Notes: generated by a model from the letters alone, not told the origin. Counted from the first letter of the stretch, positions 18,358-28,786 are shown. The stretch is 64,000 nt of DNA from Acinetobacter sp. YWS30-1 (GCF_033558715.1 NZ_CP114607.1:62001-126000); one strand, 5' to 3'. Numbers and translations: made by a program.

Positions 18358-18443
18358 AGGATTCTTTTTAACTTCATCCAATACTCATATTACGGTGAGG
18401 GTCACCGATAAAATAATCAATGAATGGTAGAAGGAATCAAGCC

Positions 18444-19616
18444 ATGGCTTTTAAAAATATTTCAGATCAAACTAACGGTTTTTATATTCCCTGTGTTTCA
18501 CTTTTTGGTCCCGGCTGTGCTAAAGAAATCGGGATAAAAGCACAAAATTTAGGTGCCAAGAAAGCGCTGATTGTAACTGATGCGGGGCTGTTTAAATTTG
18601 GTGTTGCAGATGAGATTGCAAATTATTTGAAAGAGGCGGGTGTTGACAGTTATATTTTCCCAGGCGCGGAACCCAATCCAACTGATATTAACGTGCATCA
18701 TGGAGTTACAGCTTATAATGAAAATGCCTGTGATTTTATTGTATCGTTAGGTGGGGGTTCATCACATGACTGTGCCAAAGGCATTGGCCTAGTCACTGCA
18801 GGTGGCGGACATATCCGTGATTATGAAGGGATTGATAAAAGTACCGTCCCGATGACACCACTGATTGCAATCAATACTACGGCAGGGACAGCTTCGGAGA
18901 TGACACGTTTCTGTATTATTACCAATACCGATACCCATGTGAAAATGGCGATTGTAGATTGGCGTTGTACACCACTCATTGCGATTGATGACCCTAAACT
19001 TATGTTGGCCAAACCTGCAGGGCTGACTGCGGCAACAGGTATGGATGCCTTGACGCATGCAGTAGAAGCCTATGTGTCTACAGCAGCAAATCCAATCACT
19101 GATGCCTGTGCAGAAAAGGCGATTACCATGATCAGCGAATGGCTTAGCCCGGCAGTGGCGAATGGGGATAATCTGGAAGCACGGGATGCCATGAGCTATG
19201 CCCAATATCTTGCCGGAATGGCCTTTAACAACGCCTCTTTAGGATATGTGCATGCGATGGCACATCAGCTCGGAGGCTTCTACAACTTGCCGCATGGTGT
19301 TTGTAATGCAATTCTGCTCCCGCATGTTTGTGAATTTAACCTGATTGCTTGTCCTGAACGTTATGCCAAAATTGCGCAATTGATGGGGGTGAATACAGAA
19401 GGCTTAACCGTAACTGAAGCAGCTTATGAAGCGATTGGCGCCATTCGTCAGCTTTCGGCTTCAATTGGTATTCCATCTGGGCTGACGGAATTGAATGTAA
19501 AAGAAGCTGACTTGGCCATCATGGCGGAAAATGCACAAAAAGATGCCTGCATGTTGACCAATCCACGTAAGGCCAATCATGCTCAAGTGGTGGATATTTT
19601 TAAAGCGGCAATGTAA
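18444..19616 (+). CDS. Iron-containing alcohol dehydrogenase
   Basis: A 390-aa group III alcohol dehydrogenase. The start at 18444 is supported by GAAGGA 8 bp upstream; the ATG at 18420 would add eight residues without a ribosome site. The NAD-binding GGGSSHDCAK and the metal-ligand segments DALTHAVEAY and HAMAHQLGGFYNLPHG are all present. It oxidises primary alcohols such as ethanol to the aldehyde with NAD+. With the divergent regulator and AldB at 22442 it would make a two-step alcohol to acetate route. A TnpB element now lies between this gene and the regulator. Confidence 0.9.
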   Translation: MAFKNISDQTNGFYIPCVSLFGPGCAKEIGIKAQNLGAKKALIVTDAGLFKFGVADEIANYLKEAGVDSYIFPGAEPNPTDINVHHGVTAYNENACDFIVSLGGGSSHDCAKGIGLVTAGGGHIRDYEGIDKSTVPMTPLIAINTTAGTASEMTRFCIITNTDTHVKMAIVDWRCTPLIAIDDPKLMLAKPAGLTAATGMDALTHAVEAYVSTAANPITDACAEKAITMISEWLSPAVANGDNLEARDAMSYAQYLAGMAFNNASLGYVHAMAHQLGGFYNLPHGVCNAILLPHVCEFNLIACPERYAKIAQLMGVNTEGLTVTEAAYEAIGAIRQLSASIGIPSGLTELNVKEADLAIMAENAQKDACMLTNPRKANHAQVVDIFKAAM

Positions 19617-19624
19617 TGCCTTCC

Positions 19625-19661
19625 TGTAAGTCATCTCTCCAATCATCTGACTTACATTTTT
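19625..19661 (+). terminator. Terminator after adh
   Basis: Nine-bp perfect stem TGTAAGTCA / TGACTTACA with a 14-nt loop, then TTTTT. Confidence 0.75.
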
Positions 19662-19742
19662 AGCAGCCCCTGTTTCGCTTTCTAAGGAAGTATGCCAAGA
19701 GAAAGAACCCATTTTTCTGCTCTTGGCTGATCCTTCCCCCTT

Positions 19743-20935
19743 CTTGACATCCTCTCCCCCTTAAAAGAAGGAGATTCCTACTGCTAGACGCTTATGCCCA
19801 AGCGCAAGAATGTTCAATGCGGAATTTAAATCCCGCTGCCAGACTGTACCGCAACTCTGGCATGTCCATTCTCTTATTCCAAGATCAACCCTACCTTGCG
19901 GACTACTGCTTGATATTTGCTTGCAGCACGAGCAGATCTGGGTGGTATAGGCTTCATTGACTTCCTCAAACATTACCCCTGCGTTCTCGCATTTATACTT
20001 GAGCATTGTTTTAAGTTTTGAAAACCCTGTATCTAAAACCGATTTTGCCATTTTAGTTTTTACAAGCTTTTTAGCACTCAGGTCACCTACAACAATCAGT
20101 GCATTTTCCCTCACAAGTTGGGTACTGGCCTTGTGCAAATGGTCTTTACGACAGTTTGCAATTTTGGCGTGTAATGCACGAACACGCTTTTTATTTCTCG
20201 CTCGTTGAGCAATTCCTAATTTCTGCTCGTACTTGCGATAGAACTTGGGATTGGAAATGACTGTACCATCAGAACAGGTCGCAATATCTTTTAAGCCAAG
20301 ATCAATACCAATCGCTTTCGTTACGGTTGGTTTGGCTTGCTTAGGTGAATCCACCACCAGGCAGACATACCAGCGACCACGACTATCCTCAACAAATGAG
20401 CCTGTTTTAATGCGGTATTGGCTTAATCCGTAGCTGTCCCATAGCTTGAATTGGTGCTTACCGTATTGAACAGATCCATCAGCAGATTTGATGGCTACCT
20501 TTTTAAAGGGTATCCAACCAAGAGAGCGCCTTGCTGATTTCTTGTTACTTACACGCCATTTTAGCTTTGCTTTTTTGAATTGCTTGCGTCTTGTTACTAA
20601 TTCTTCTGTCACAGCCTGAATGGTTTGACTATGTAGGTTGCATTCTTTAGATGCGCCTTTTGTGTATTTCGCTACATCGTAAGCTGATAGAAATTCACCT
20701 TTTCTTTTTAAATGTTTAAACCCTAAATCATTGACATAATTCCAGACAAAGTTTACCTCAGATGCTAATTGGTCTAGCATCTTGCAATGTTTGTCTCTTA
20801 TACGTAATTTAAGTGTTTTCATGGGCTTATATTAGCTCATGTTAAATTAAAGGTGTTGATTTAAAAAAAAATCCAACGACATTTCATGTCGTGTCGCTTA
20901 TCTCTCTGCCCTGAAGGACAGCACTTTACACTCCA
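19743..20935 (-). mobile_element. TnpB-only IS200/IS605-type element
   Basis: The element carries tnpB but no tnpA. The right end on the reverse strand finishes with CTTTTAAGGGGGAG and AGGATGTCAAG (19743-19767), immediately after the tnpB stop. The same 25-bp end is repeated as an orphan at 24027-24051. The left end includes a short stem-loop region near 20880-20935 and is only approximate. Such elements need TnpA in trans to move. The RNA guide would run off the right end into flanking DNA. Confidence 0.75.
19761..20822 (-). CDS. tnpB: TnpB RNA-guided nuclease of an IS605-type element
   Basis: A 353-aa TnpB. RuvC-I Asp174 is in GIDLGLKD, the four-cysteine zinc ribbon has Cys297/Cys300 and Cys321/Cys324, and RuvC-III Asp331 is in QRDLNSALN. 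In RuvC-II, where Glu normally starts EDL, this protein has VVGDLS (Gly246). A substitute glutamate may be Glu287, Glu288 or Glu290 in FEEVNEAYTTQ. Family role: cuts DNA next to a TAM under guidance of an RNA from the element's right end, helping retain the element. Full length, no frame disruption. Confidence 0.85.
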   Translation of the reverse strand: MKTLKLRIRDKHCKMLDQLASEVNFVWNYVNDLGFKHLKRKGEFLSAYDVAKYTKGASKECNLHSQTIQAVTEELVTRRKQFKKAKLKWRVSNKKSARRSLGWIPFKKVAIKSADGSVQYGKHQFKLWDSYGLSQYRIKTGSFVEDSRGRWYVCLVVDSPKQAKPTVTKAIGIDLGLKDIATCSDGTVISNPKFYRKYEQKLGIAQRARNKKRVRALHAKIANCRKDHLHKASTQLVRENALIVVGDLSAKKLVKTKMAKSVLDTGFSKLKTMLKYKCENAGVMFEEVNEAYTTQICSCCKQISSSSPQGRVDLGIREWTCQSCGTVWQRDLNSALNILALGHKRLAVGISFF

Positions 20936-21058
20936 TTTGATAAAATTTTAAAATCGGATTCAGGCTAAATTGATAAGCTAACCCGCAGTAAGCAAAGATG
21001 ATGCTCCATATTCCAGGATTTTGCTGTTTTAGCCTTCTACCGATCGATGCTCCGGCTT

Positions 21059-22237
21059 TTAAAGATTTTTATATTTTAACAGGGTTTGATGGACAGGATG
21101 GGTTTTGGGCATCAGCTCAATCAGGCGTTCTACCGCATCAATCGCTTCAGGGAAATGTGCCACATGTTTCAGCAACACATCGGTTTCATTTGCTTTGAAA
21201 ATAGCATCACTTAAACGTGATTCCAGACAATCGCGCCAAGCACATAAAAATGGACTTTCTGTTTTGGCCAGAAATACACCGGTACACAACTTCAAGGCGG
21301 AATCAATATATCCAGCATCCAGAGATTGCTCTGTCAGTAAAAAGTCAGCCTCTACATGCGCCAGTAATCGATAAGGTCTAGAGCCAAGCATGCCACCCAA
21401 TATATCGCGCAGCTGCGACATTTCTGCTTTTAGAGTACCGATACTGACTTTACGTTCACCATATAAGGCCTGATGCAAGGTGTCCAGACTCAGACCCTGC
21501 GGGCATAAGGCTAGAATAGTCAGAATTTCAATCTGGCGAGGAGTAAGTACTAAAACTTTACCATTAAACAGTACTTGTGGCACTGTAAAAGCCCGGATAA
21601 ATAAGCGCTGTTTTTGACATTCCTGCAAGGCAGACTGAATGATTGTGGCACAGCGCTCAGCAGCCAACAGTGCCAAACTATTATGCTTTTGCCAAGTGGT
21701 AGAAAGGTCAATGACACCTAAAACCTGTTTTGAATAGGGATCAATAATCGGAGCGGCGTAACAAACCCAATCATGAATCGAGGACATGTAATGTTCACTG
21801 GAAAAGACACAGCTAGATTGTTGAGTTTTTAAGGACAATGCCAGTGCATTAGTTCCGACTAGCTCTTCACGCCATTGCCCTCCTTCAATAAAGTGTACAC
21901 TTTCTGCAGCACTTTGCATTTGTGGGCTAGAGGCTGCCCAAATGATGGTACTGCCGATATCTCCAACCGCCAGCACCATAGATGACTGTTCAGCAATATG
22001 TTTTAAATCCTGTGCACAATGGCGAAGTGCGTGGGCTAAAGTTGAAGAAGAGGCAGTCTTTTTTACATCTGTCAGCGGTGCTGCTAAACGACTCTTAGGG
22101 ATTTCGGCCAAAGATGAACGTTGCCAAGAACTGGCAATACTTTGTTCCAGTTGCTCTGCATGCAAGGGAGACAAACTGCTGCTTTGCCGAAACTGATCAG
22201 CATCGCGCCTTTTCTGCATCAAATCTTGTTTTGTCAT
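21059..22237 (-). CDS. GAF/winged-helix regulator of the alcohol/aldehyde genes
   Basis: About 392 aa, a paralogue of the protein at 8214-9305. It has a GAF-like region with HFIEGGQWREELVGTNALA and WVCYAAPIIDP, then the winged-helix segment LTPRQIEILTIL ... GTLKAEMSQLRDIL, and no AAA+ sigma54 domain. Two ATGs follow AAGGA closely; the second (22237) has the better spacing. It is divergent from aldB, with a tandem CCAACC motif between them. It probably responds to ethanol, acetaldehyde or acetoin-like ligands and controls adh and aldB. The ligand is not readable. Confidence 0.8.
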   Translation of the reverse strand: MTKQDLMQKRRDADQFRQSSSLSPLHAEQLEQSIASSWQRSSLAEIPKSRLAAPLTDVKKTASSSTLAHALRHCAQDLKHIAEQSSMVLAVGDIGSTIIWAASSPQMQSAAESVHFIEGGQWREELVGTNALALSLKTQQSSCVFSSEHYMSSIHDWVCYAAPIIDPYSKQVLGVIDLSTTWQKHNSLALLAAERCATIIQSALQECQKQRLFIRAFTVPQVLFNGKVLVLTPRQIEILTILALCPQGLSLDTLHQALYGERKVSIGTLKAEMSQLRDILGGMLGSRPYRLLAHVEADFLLTEQSLDAGYIDSALKLCTGVFLAKTESPFLCAWRDCLESRLSDAIFKANETDVLLKHVAHFPEAIDAVERLIELMPKTHPVHQTLLKYKNL

Positions 22238-22325
22238 CATTCCTTATTCTCACAACAATTCATGATTTACATCCGCTGTAATCGTTATTTTTTAGATGGA
22301 TCGAAAAGAGTGTAAACCTGCTTCA

Positions 22326-22346
22326 CTCCAACCTTTCTCCAACCTT
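22326..22346 (+). promoter_or_regulatory. Tandem CCAACC operator candidate, regulator/aldB intergenic region
   Basis: CTCCAACCTT occurs twice with an 11-bp period (22326-22335 and 22337-22346), between the divergent regulator and aldB. It shares the CCWACC core and spacing with the sites at 6852 and 18337. Confidence 0.6.
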
Positions 22347-22441
22347 ATACCAGTTATGTTAATCAAATAGCGTACATAAGTACCTTATACCAAAGCTGTA
22401 GAAGCAGTTTGGTCACACGAAAATAAGCAAAGGAAATACAT

Positions 22442-23953
22442 ATGCGTTACGTCGATCCTAATCAACCTGATTCAAAAGTTCATTTTAAAGCACAATACGA
22501 TAATTTCATTGGTGGCGAATGGGTCACTCCGGTCAAAGGTGAATACTTTGACAACATCTCTCCGGTAGATGGCAAAGTCTTTACCAAGGTTCCGCGTTCT
22601 TCTGTAGAAGACATTGAATTGGCCCTGGATGCAGCGCACAAAGCCAAAGAACAATGGAACAGAGCATCGCCGACCACCCGCTCCAATATTCTGTTGAAAA
22701 TTGCCGACCGTCTGGAACAAAATCTGGAAATGTTGGCTGTAGCAGAAACCTGGGACAATGGAAAACCGATCCGTGAAACGCTGGCTGCCGATATTCCACT
22801 GGCCATTGACCATTTCCGTTATTTTGCCGGCTGTATCCGGGCTCAGGAAGGTGGCATTTCCGAAATTGATGAAGATACTATCGCCTACCATTTTCATGAA
22901 CCGCTTGGTGTAGTCGGACAAATCATTCCCTGGAACTTCCCGATTCTGATGGCCGCCTGGAAACTCGCGCCAGCCTTGGCTGCAGGCAACTGTATTGTGC
23001 TGAAACCTGCAGAACAGACTCCGGTCAGTATTCTGGTGCTAGCTGAACTGATTCAGGACATTTTGCCGCCGGGCGTATTGAATATCGTCAATGGCTATGG
23101 GGTCGAAGTCGGCCGTCCACTGGCGACCAATCCACGCATTGCCAAGATTGCCTTTACCGGTTCAACCGCCGTGGGTCAGATGATCATGCAATATGCGACT
23201 GAAAATATTATTCCAGTGACTCTGGAACTTGGCGGTAAATCACCAAACTTGTTCTTTGCCGACATTATGGATCAGGAAGACGATTATCTGGACAAAGCTC
23301 TGGAAGGCTTTGCCATGTTTGCCCTGAACCAGGGTGAAATCTGTACCTGCCCTTCCCGGGCCTTGGTACAGGAAAGTATTGCCGATGAGTTTTTAGCGCG
23401 TGCAGTAGAACGGGTACAACGCATTAAAACCGGTCATCCACTGGATACTGATACTATGATTGGCGCGCAAGCTTCTCAGGAACAGCAGGACAAGATTCTG
23501 GGCTGTATTGCCACTGGCCGTGAAGAAGGTGCACAGATCCTGACTGGTGGTGAAGCACGTCAGGAAGTCGGTCAAGGTTTCTATATTGAACCGACCATCT
23601 TTAAAGGCACCAATGACATGAAGACCTTCCAGGAAGAAATCTTCGGGCCTGTACTGGCTGTGACCACCTTCAAAGACTTCGATGATGCGATCAAGATCGC
23701 CAATGATACGATTTATGGACTTGGTGCCGGTGTCTGGTCACGCTCAGCGCATACCTCTTACCGTGCAGGCCGTGCTATTCAAGCAGGTCGGGTCTGGACT
23801 AACTGTTATCACATCTACCCTGCCCATGCGGCTTTCGGTGGTTATAAAAAATCAGGGATTGGGCGTGAGAATCATAGAATGATGCTGGATCATTATCAGC
23901 AGACTAAAAACTTGCTAGTCAGCTATTCGACCAAACCAGCCGGGTTCTTTTAA
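22442..23953 (+). CDS. aldB: Acetaldehyde dehydrogenase, AldB/ExaC type
   Basis: A 503-aa NAD(P)-dependent aldehyde dehydrogenase that closely follows E. coli AldB throughout ([42 protein letters not shown]). The general base Glu262 lies in LELGGKS and the catalytic cysteine is Cys301 in GEICTCPSR. It oxidises acetaldehyde to acetate, the second step after the iron alcohol dehydrogenase, and could also use acetaldehyde released by acetoin cleavage. Codon use is more GC-rich than most neighbours. A hairpin follows the stop. Confidence 0.93.
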   Translation: MRYVDPNQPDSKVHFKAQYDNFIGGEWVTPVKGEYFDNISPVDGKVFTKVPRSSVEDIELALDAAHKAKEQWNRASPTTRSNILLKIADRLEQNLEMLAVAETWDNGKPIRETLAADIPLAIDHFRYFAGCIRAQEGGISEIDEDTIAYHFHEPLGVVGQIIPWNFPILMAAWKLAPALAAGNCIVLKPAEQTPVSILVLAELIQDILPPGVLNIVNGYGVEVGRPLATNPRIAKIAFTGSTAVGQMIMQYATENIIPVTLELGGKSPNLFFADIMDQEDDYLDKALEGFAMFALNQGEICTCPSRALVQESIADEFLARAVERVQRIKTGHPLDTDTMIGAQASQEQQDKILGCIATGREEGAQILTGGEARQEVGQGFYIEPTIFKGTNDMKTFQEEIFGPVLAVTTFKDFDDAIKIANDTIYGLGAGVWSRSAHTSYRAGRAIQAGRVWTNCYHIYPAHAAFGGYKKSGIGRENHRMMLDHYQQTKNLLVSYSTKPAGFF

Positions 23954-23964
23954 GAAGTGAAATA

Positions 23965-23986
23965 AAAGCGAACTTCGGTTCGCTTT
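23965..23986 (+). terminator. Hairpin after aldB
   Basis: AAAGCGAAC-TTCG-GTTCGCTTT, a stable UUCG-loop hairpin with a short T tract. Confidence 0.65.
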
Positions 23987-24026
23987 GAATGTATGCTAGC
24001 TAGCTCTCACAAAATATCAGCAACAT

Positions 24027-24051
24027 CTTTTAAGGGGGAGAGGATGTCAAG
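24027..24051 (+). repeat. Orphan right end of the TnpB element
   Basis: CTTTTAAGGGGGAG-AGGATGTCAAG is identical to the TnpB element right end at 19743-19767 but in inverted orientation and without a tnpB. The flanks on both sides differ. The two ends bracket regulator and aldB. No gene is recognised from here to 24301. Confidence 0.75.
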
Positions 24052-24301
24052 TTGCGATTGCTAAGACCATACCATTATTAGAAAATTAAATTATTAAGCT
24101 TTTATTTTGCTTAGGCTATTTTTAAAACACATTAAGGTCAAGCCTGGAATAATGCTGACAAAGCAATACGGGCAGGTTTAATGGAATGGCAAGTAAAAAC
24201 TTCCACTTTTAACCTCAGTTATTTATGAGAGAATTAACGACGCAATTATTCATGTATTTGTCGCTATTTTACTGATTTTCTCCGTAGCCTTCTTACAGAC
24301 A

Positions 24302-24330
24302 CAAAAAAACCCGGCAGGTGTCGGGTCTTT
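24302..24330 (-). terminator. Terminator of acnA
   Basis: On the reverse strand ACCCGACA-CCTG-CCGGGT leads into a run of seven T, just past the acnA stop. Confidence 0.75.
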
Positions 24331-24342
24331 TCATCATTCAAT

Positions 24343-27099
24343 TCAGGAAGCGAGCAAATTGCGCAAGACATAGTGCAAGATCCCACCAGCCTTAAAGTAT
24401 TGCACCTCATTCAAGGTATCAATACGACACAACACCTGAAAATGGCTATATGTACCATCGGTATGTTGCACTTCTACATCCAACATTTGATGCGGATGAA
24501 TATCATCCGACAAGCCTAGAATTGATAGGGTTTCATGCCCGCTGAGGTTCAAGATCTGCCGGTTCTGACCCTCCACAAACTGTAATGGTAACACTCCCAT
24601 ACCGACCAGATTGGAACGGTGAATCCGCTCAAAACTTTCAGCAATCACTGCTTTTATCCCTAACAGGTTGGTACCTTTGGCCGCCCAGTCACGTGAGGAA
24701 CCGGTGCCATATTCTTTCCCGGCAATAATCAGAAGTGGGGTTTGTTCTGCCTGATAGCGCATTGCCACATCATAAATCGAGAGTTTTTCTGCACTTGGAA
24801 TATGCAGGGTATTGCCACCCTCCTCGCCACCCAGCATTTCGTTTTTGATACGGATATTAGCAAAGGTACCTCGCATCATCACTTCATGATTACCACGACG
24901 GGAGCCATAAGAGTTAAAGTCTTTTACATCAACCCCCTGTTGCTGCAAATATCTTCCGGCCGGACTATCTTGTTTGATATTGCCCGCCGGGGAAATATGG
25001 TCCGTCGTGACGGAATCACCTAGTACCGCCAAAATCCTTGCCTGGCTGATCGGCTGAATTGGTCGCACCGGCTGATCAATTTCTGCAAAAAAGGGAGGAT
25101 GCCGGATATAGGTGGATTGTTCATCCCAAGCATAAGTTTGACTTTGGGGAATCTGGATTGCTTTCCACTTGGCATCTCCTTCAAAAACTTCTGCATATTC
25201 TTTATGGAACATCTCGGTATTCACATTCTGCAGTGCGGCATCGATTTCTCCCTGTGTCGGCCAGATATCTTTTAAATAAACCGCTTGGCCATCAAAACCC
25301 TCACCTATCGGCTCAGTCGTGAGATCAGTTCGAATATTCCCGACCAGACCATAGGCAACCACCAAAGGTGGTGAGGCGAGCCAATTGGTTTTCACCAGAG
25401 GATGCACCCGTCCTTCAAAATTACGGTTGCCGGAGAGTACTGAGGCTACATTCAAATCAAAACATTGCACAGCTTCTTCAATCACTTCAGGTAAAGGCCC
25501 CGAATTACCAATACAGGTGGTACAACCATAACCCACCAGGTTATAACCCAGTTGATTCAAATAAGGCATCAACCCTGCAGCGTCAAGATAATCACTGACC
25601 ACTTTGGAACCTGGAGCCAGTGAACTTTTCACCCAGGGTTTTCGCCGCAAACCTTTTTCGATTGCTTTTTTGGCCAATAGCCCTGCTGCCAACATGACAC
25701 TGGGATTCGAGGTATTAGTACAAGAGGTAATGGCTGAAATCACCACATCACCATGCTGCAACGGATATTTTTTACCCTCAATCATACAAAAAACATTTTC
25801 ATGGGGCAGGTTGGCCTGTTTAGCTTCAACCGCCGTACCTCCCCCTCCTTCATTTTCCAGACGATCTTTTTCTTCCTTGACCGGTTTTAAGGTCAGATCC
25901 ATGAAGGCATGAAAGGTTTGTGGCACTTGTGACAAGAGTACACGATCCTGCGGGCGCTTCGGACCTGCCAGACTGGCTTCTACCGTCGACATATCTAAAG
26001 CCAGCATGTCGGTAAAGACGGGCTCATCTCCCGGATTGCGCCATAATCCTTGCAACTTGCTATAGGCCTCTACCAAGGCAATTCTTTCCGGCTGACGTCC
26101 GGTTAAACGTAAATAGGAAAACGTCACCTCATCAACAGGGAAAAAGCCACAGGTAGCGCCATATTCGGGTGCCATATTCGCAATCGTGGCACGGTCCGCC
26201 AGGGGTAAATCTGCTAGGCCATCGCCATAAAATTCGACAAATTTTCCAACTACGCCTTTTTGGCGCAGCATCTGGGTAATGGTCAGCACCAGATCAGTTG
26301 CTGTAATCCCTTCTTTGAGTTTACCGGTAAGCTTAAAGCCGATTACTTCTGGAATCAGCATGGAGATCGGTTGACCCAACATGGCCGCTTCCGCCTCAAT
26401 ACCGCCTACGCCCCAACCTAACACGCCTAAGCCATTGATCATGGTGGTATGTGAATCAGTACCGACCAAGGTATCAGGATAGGCAAAGCGCTGCCCATCA
26501 ATCTCATTGCTCCATACCACTTGTGCCAGATATTCCAGATTGACCTGATGGCAAATCCCGGTTCCTGGCGGCACCACGCGAAACTGATTGAGCGCCGCCT
26601 GCCCCCAGCGCAGAAACTGGTAGCGCTCACCGTTGCGTTGCATCTCAATGGCGACATTCTGCTCAAAAGCTTGCGGGCTGGCAAAGTAATCGACCATCAC
26701 CGAGTGATCAATAATCAAATCCACGGGTGACAGCGGATTAATTTTTTCCGGATCACCGCCGGCTTTGGCCACCGCTGTACGCATCGCAGCAAGATCAACC
26801 ACTGCGGGAACACCGGTAAAATCCTGCATCAGTACCCGTGCCGGACGATACTGGATTTCCTGTTCTGAAGTTCGTTTATTTAACCAGCCTGCCAAGGCAT
26901 AAATATGCTCGGTTTTCACCGTGAGTTGATCTTCGAAACGTAGTAAATTTTCCAGCAAGACTTTTAAGGACTTGGGAAGCCGGGACAGGTCACCTAATTG
27001 CACTTGCAATTTGGACAGGTTGAAAATCTGATAGTGTTTTGAACCGACGGTTAATGTTTCTAAGGTATTAAAACTATTGATATCACTATACTTGGCCAT
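24343..27099 (-). CDS. acnA: Aconitate hydratase A
   Basis: A 918-aa aconitase of the AcnA/IRP1 type. The [4Fe-4S] ligands are in AITSCTNTSNPSV and GCTTCIGNSGPLPE mid-protein. The substrate region GVGGIEAEAAMLGQ and the C-terminal swivel domain with KEYGTGSSRDWAAKG are complete. It interconverts citrate and isocitrate in the TCA or glyoxylate cycles and would help consume acetyl units made by the acetoin and ethanol modules, although no operon link is visible. It is complete and more GC-rich than the surrounding IS DNA. Acinetobacter normally also has chromosomal aconitases. Confidence 0.94.
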   Translation of the reverse strand: MAKYSDINSFNTLETLTVGSKHYQIFNLSKLQVQLGDLSRLPKSLKVLLENLLRFEDQLTVKTEHIYALAGWLNKRTSEQEIQYRPARVLMQDFTGVPAVVDLAAMRTAVAKAGGDPEKINPLSPVDLIIDHSVMVDYFASPQAFEQNVAIEMQRNGERYQFLRWGQAALNQFRVVPPGTGICHQVNLEYLAQVVWSNEIDGQRFAYPDTLVGTDSHTTMINGLGVLGWGVGGIEAEAAMLGQPISMLIPEVIGFKLTGKLKEGITATDLVLTITQMLRQKGVVGKFVEFYGDGLADLPLADRATIANMAPEYGATCGFFPVDEVTFSYLRLTGRQPERIALVEAYSKLQGLWRNPGDEPVFTDMLALDMSTVEASLAGPKRPQDRVLLSQVPQTFHAFMDLTLKPVKEEKDRLENEGGGGTAVEAKQANLPHENVFCMIEGKKYPLQHGDVVISAITSCTNTSNPSVMLAAGLLAKKAIEKGLRRKPWVKSSLAPGSKVVSDYLDAAGLMPYLNQLGYNLVGYGCTTCIGNSGPLPEVIEEAVQCFDLNVASVLSGNRNFEGRVHPLVKTNWLASPPLVVAYGLVGNIRTDLTTEPIGEGFDGQAVYLKDIWPTQGEIDAALQNVNTEMFHKEYAEVFEGDAKWKAIQIPQSQTYAWDEQSTYIRHPPFFAEIDQPVRPIQPISQARILAVLGDSVTTDHISPAGNIKQDSPAGRYLQQQGVDVKDFNSYGSRRGNHEVMMRGTFANIRIKNEMLGGEEGGNTLHIPSAEKLSIYDVAMRYQAEQTPLLIIAGKEYGTGSSRDWAAKGTNLLGIKAVIAESFERIHRSNLVGMGVLPLQFVEGQNRQILNLSGHETLSILGLSDDIHPHQMLDVEVQHTDGTYSHFQVLCRIDTLNEVQYFKAGGILHYVLRNLLAS

Positions 27100-27348
27100 C
27101 TAGCTTCCCTCCGGCTTGAGCTGTTATTTTTATGATCACAGTCAACTACTTCTTTACTTACTGTATGCTAACTGAGCGGTGGGTTTGTTATTATTTATTA
27201 TAGGATTGCGCTAGCCAGTTAAATGCAGGGCTGCCAGGGCATTTTTCCAGAGAATTGCCGACAGTTCAAATCTGGCATCAACAACGTTTCTGCCCATCCC
27301 CTAAGGACATAAGCTAAATTGACCAGCGTATTACTTTGTTCAGTGTCA

Positions 27349-27657
27349 TCAACGTCGAAGTTTCTCTAATTCTTCGATTAAATCCAACATCATAGCTACA
27401 GCAGTAAAACTTGCATCAAAATCACGCTGTAAACGATACGCTTTTTGTGCACGTGCCACATCATCCACTAAAAAATATAAATCTGATGCATTTACACGAT
27501 TCGGCAAAATATCGTATTCAATCAGTTGCAGAATCCATTCAGGACTTTGACCACAAAGTTGAGCAAAACTATTTAAATCATAATATTGTTGCTCATCTAT
27601 AACTTCTACCTGTTGGATATCTTCTAAGACCACCTCATAATATTTAACTGTCGTCAT
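27349..27657 (-). CDS. cbpM: Chaperone modulator CbpM
   Basis: A 102-aa protein of the MerR-like CbpM family (YDLNSFAQLCGQSPEWILQLIEYDIL, then a C-terminal helix with AVAMMLDLIEELEKL). CbpM binds the J domain of CbpA and inhibits it. AAGGAG precedes the start. It follows cbpA by 11 bp in the same operon, as in E. coli. Confidence 0.88.
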   Translation of the reverse strand: MTTVKYYEVVLEDIQQVEVIDEQQYYDLNSFAQLCGQSPEWILQLIEYDILPNRVNASDLYFLVDDVARAQKAYRLQRDFDASFTAVAMMLDLIEELEKLRR

Positions 27658-27668
27658 AATTTTACTCC

Positions 27669-28586
27669 TTATGATGATCTCGGCTTAAAGTTTGGAAATG
27701 CTGCTGCAAATGCTTCATAAGCTTGTTGTTCTTGTTCGGTTTGCGCAGTTGGTTGCACAATATCGAGGATGAGAAATAAATGCCCTGCATCTTTAGCAGG
27801 AATCCCCTGATTTTTTAAACGTAATTGTTGACCTGTTTTGGCATTTTTTGGAATTTGAATATTGAGTTGTTTACCATTGGGTAAGCTTGCCGTAATCGAT
27901 TGTCCAAGTGCTGCTTCCCATGGACTAATCTTCAGATGATGATAGACATCCGAGTTTTCAACATAAGTTGAATCTGTAGCTTTATATTGAATTTCAATAT
28001 ACAGATCGCCATTCTCACCCCCATGAATACCCGGTTGTCCCTGGCCGGTTAAACGAATTTTTTGCCCTGCTTTCATGCCTTCTGGAATTTTAATTTTTAA
28101 GACTTTACGCTGTACTTCTGCTTGCCCGTACGCATTGATAGTTGGAATCTGTAAAGTGACATTTTGCGTTGCGCCATGGAATGCAACATCCAAATCTACT
28201 TCTAGAGTCGCGTGTTGATCATCACCTCTATAGGATGCTCGCCCCTGATAACGCTGTTCATTGAAACCACCAAAACCACCACCAAAGCGACCAAACAAGT
28301 CTTCAAACCCTGAAAAATCCTGTCCGCCCATATTTGAATAATATTGATGAGCATCCCTACCCTGGCTATTCTGTGGATGGTCTAATTCAAAATCATATTC
28401 TGCTTTTTTTTCATCATTACTTAACACATCGTAGGCAATGTTTAACTCTTGCATACGCTCTTCTGCATCAGCTTCTTTACTAATATCAGGATGATATTTT
28501 CTGGCAAGTTTACGATAAGCTTTTTTAATTTGCTCAACAGTTGCATCTCGAGATACACCTAATATTTCATAATAATTCTTGGTCAT
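27669..28586 (-). CDS. cbpA: Curved-DNA-binding J-domain protein CbpA
   Basis: A 305-aa class B J protein. The N-terminal J domain carries the HPD triad (His32-Pro33-Asp34). A glycine/phenylalanine-rich region ([10 protein letters not shown]) and two C-terminal substrate-binding domains follow, with no DnaJ-type zinc finger. It stimulates DnaK and may bind curved DNA. It is co-transcribed with cbpM. The 200-bp upstream region is very AT-rich. Confidence 0.92.
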   Translation of the reverse strand: MTKNYYEILGVSRDATVEQIKKAYRKLARKYHPDISKEADAEERMQELNIAYDVLSNDEKKAEYDFELDHPQNSQGRDAHQYYSNMGGQDFSGFEDLFGRFGGGFGGFNEQRYQGRASYRGDDQHATLEVDLDVAFHGATQNVTLQIPTINAYGQAEVQRKVLKIKIPEGMKAGQKIRLTGQGQPGIHGGENGDLYIEIQYKATDSTYVENSDVYHHLKISPWEAALGQSITASLPNGKQLNIQIPKNAKTGQQLRLKNQGIPAKDAGHLFLILDIVQPTAQTEQEQQAYEAFAAAFPNFKPRSS

Positions 28587-28786
28587 CTCTGCCCTATTGG
28601 TGGTTTATATTTTATTCATTATTCATTTTTTTTATAGATAAAAAAACCTTTTAAAGATTTTTGTTGTTATAAATTATTTCTTTTACGAAAATAATAATTA
28701 TTTAAAAATCATAGCATAACCTTGGTTTTTGTGAAGAAAACTACTAATTCAGAATTACGCATTCACCTCCTTTTCCTGGCTCAACT

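Noticed and set aside
22354..22364. TTATGTTAATC as a XerD half-site of another pdif
   Set aside because: No XerC half-site (ACTTCGTATAA-like) lies 6 bp before it.
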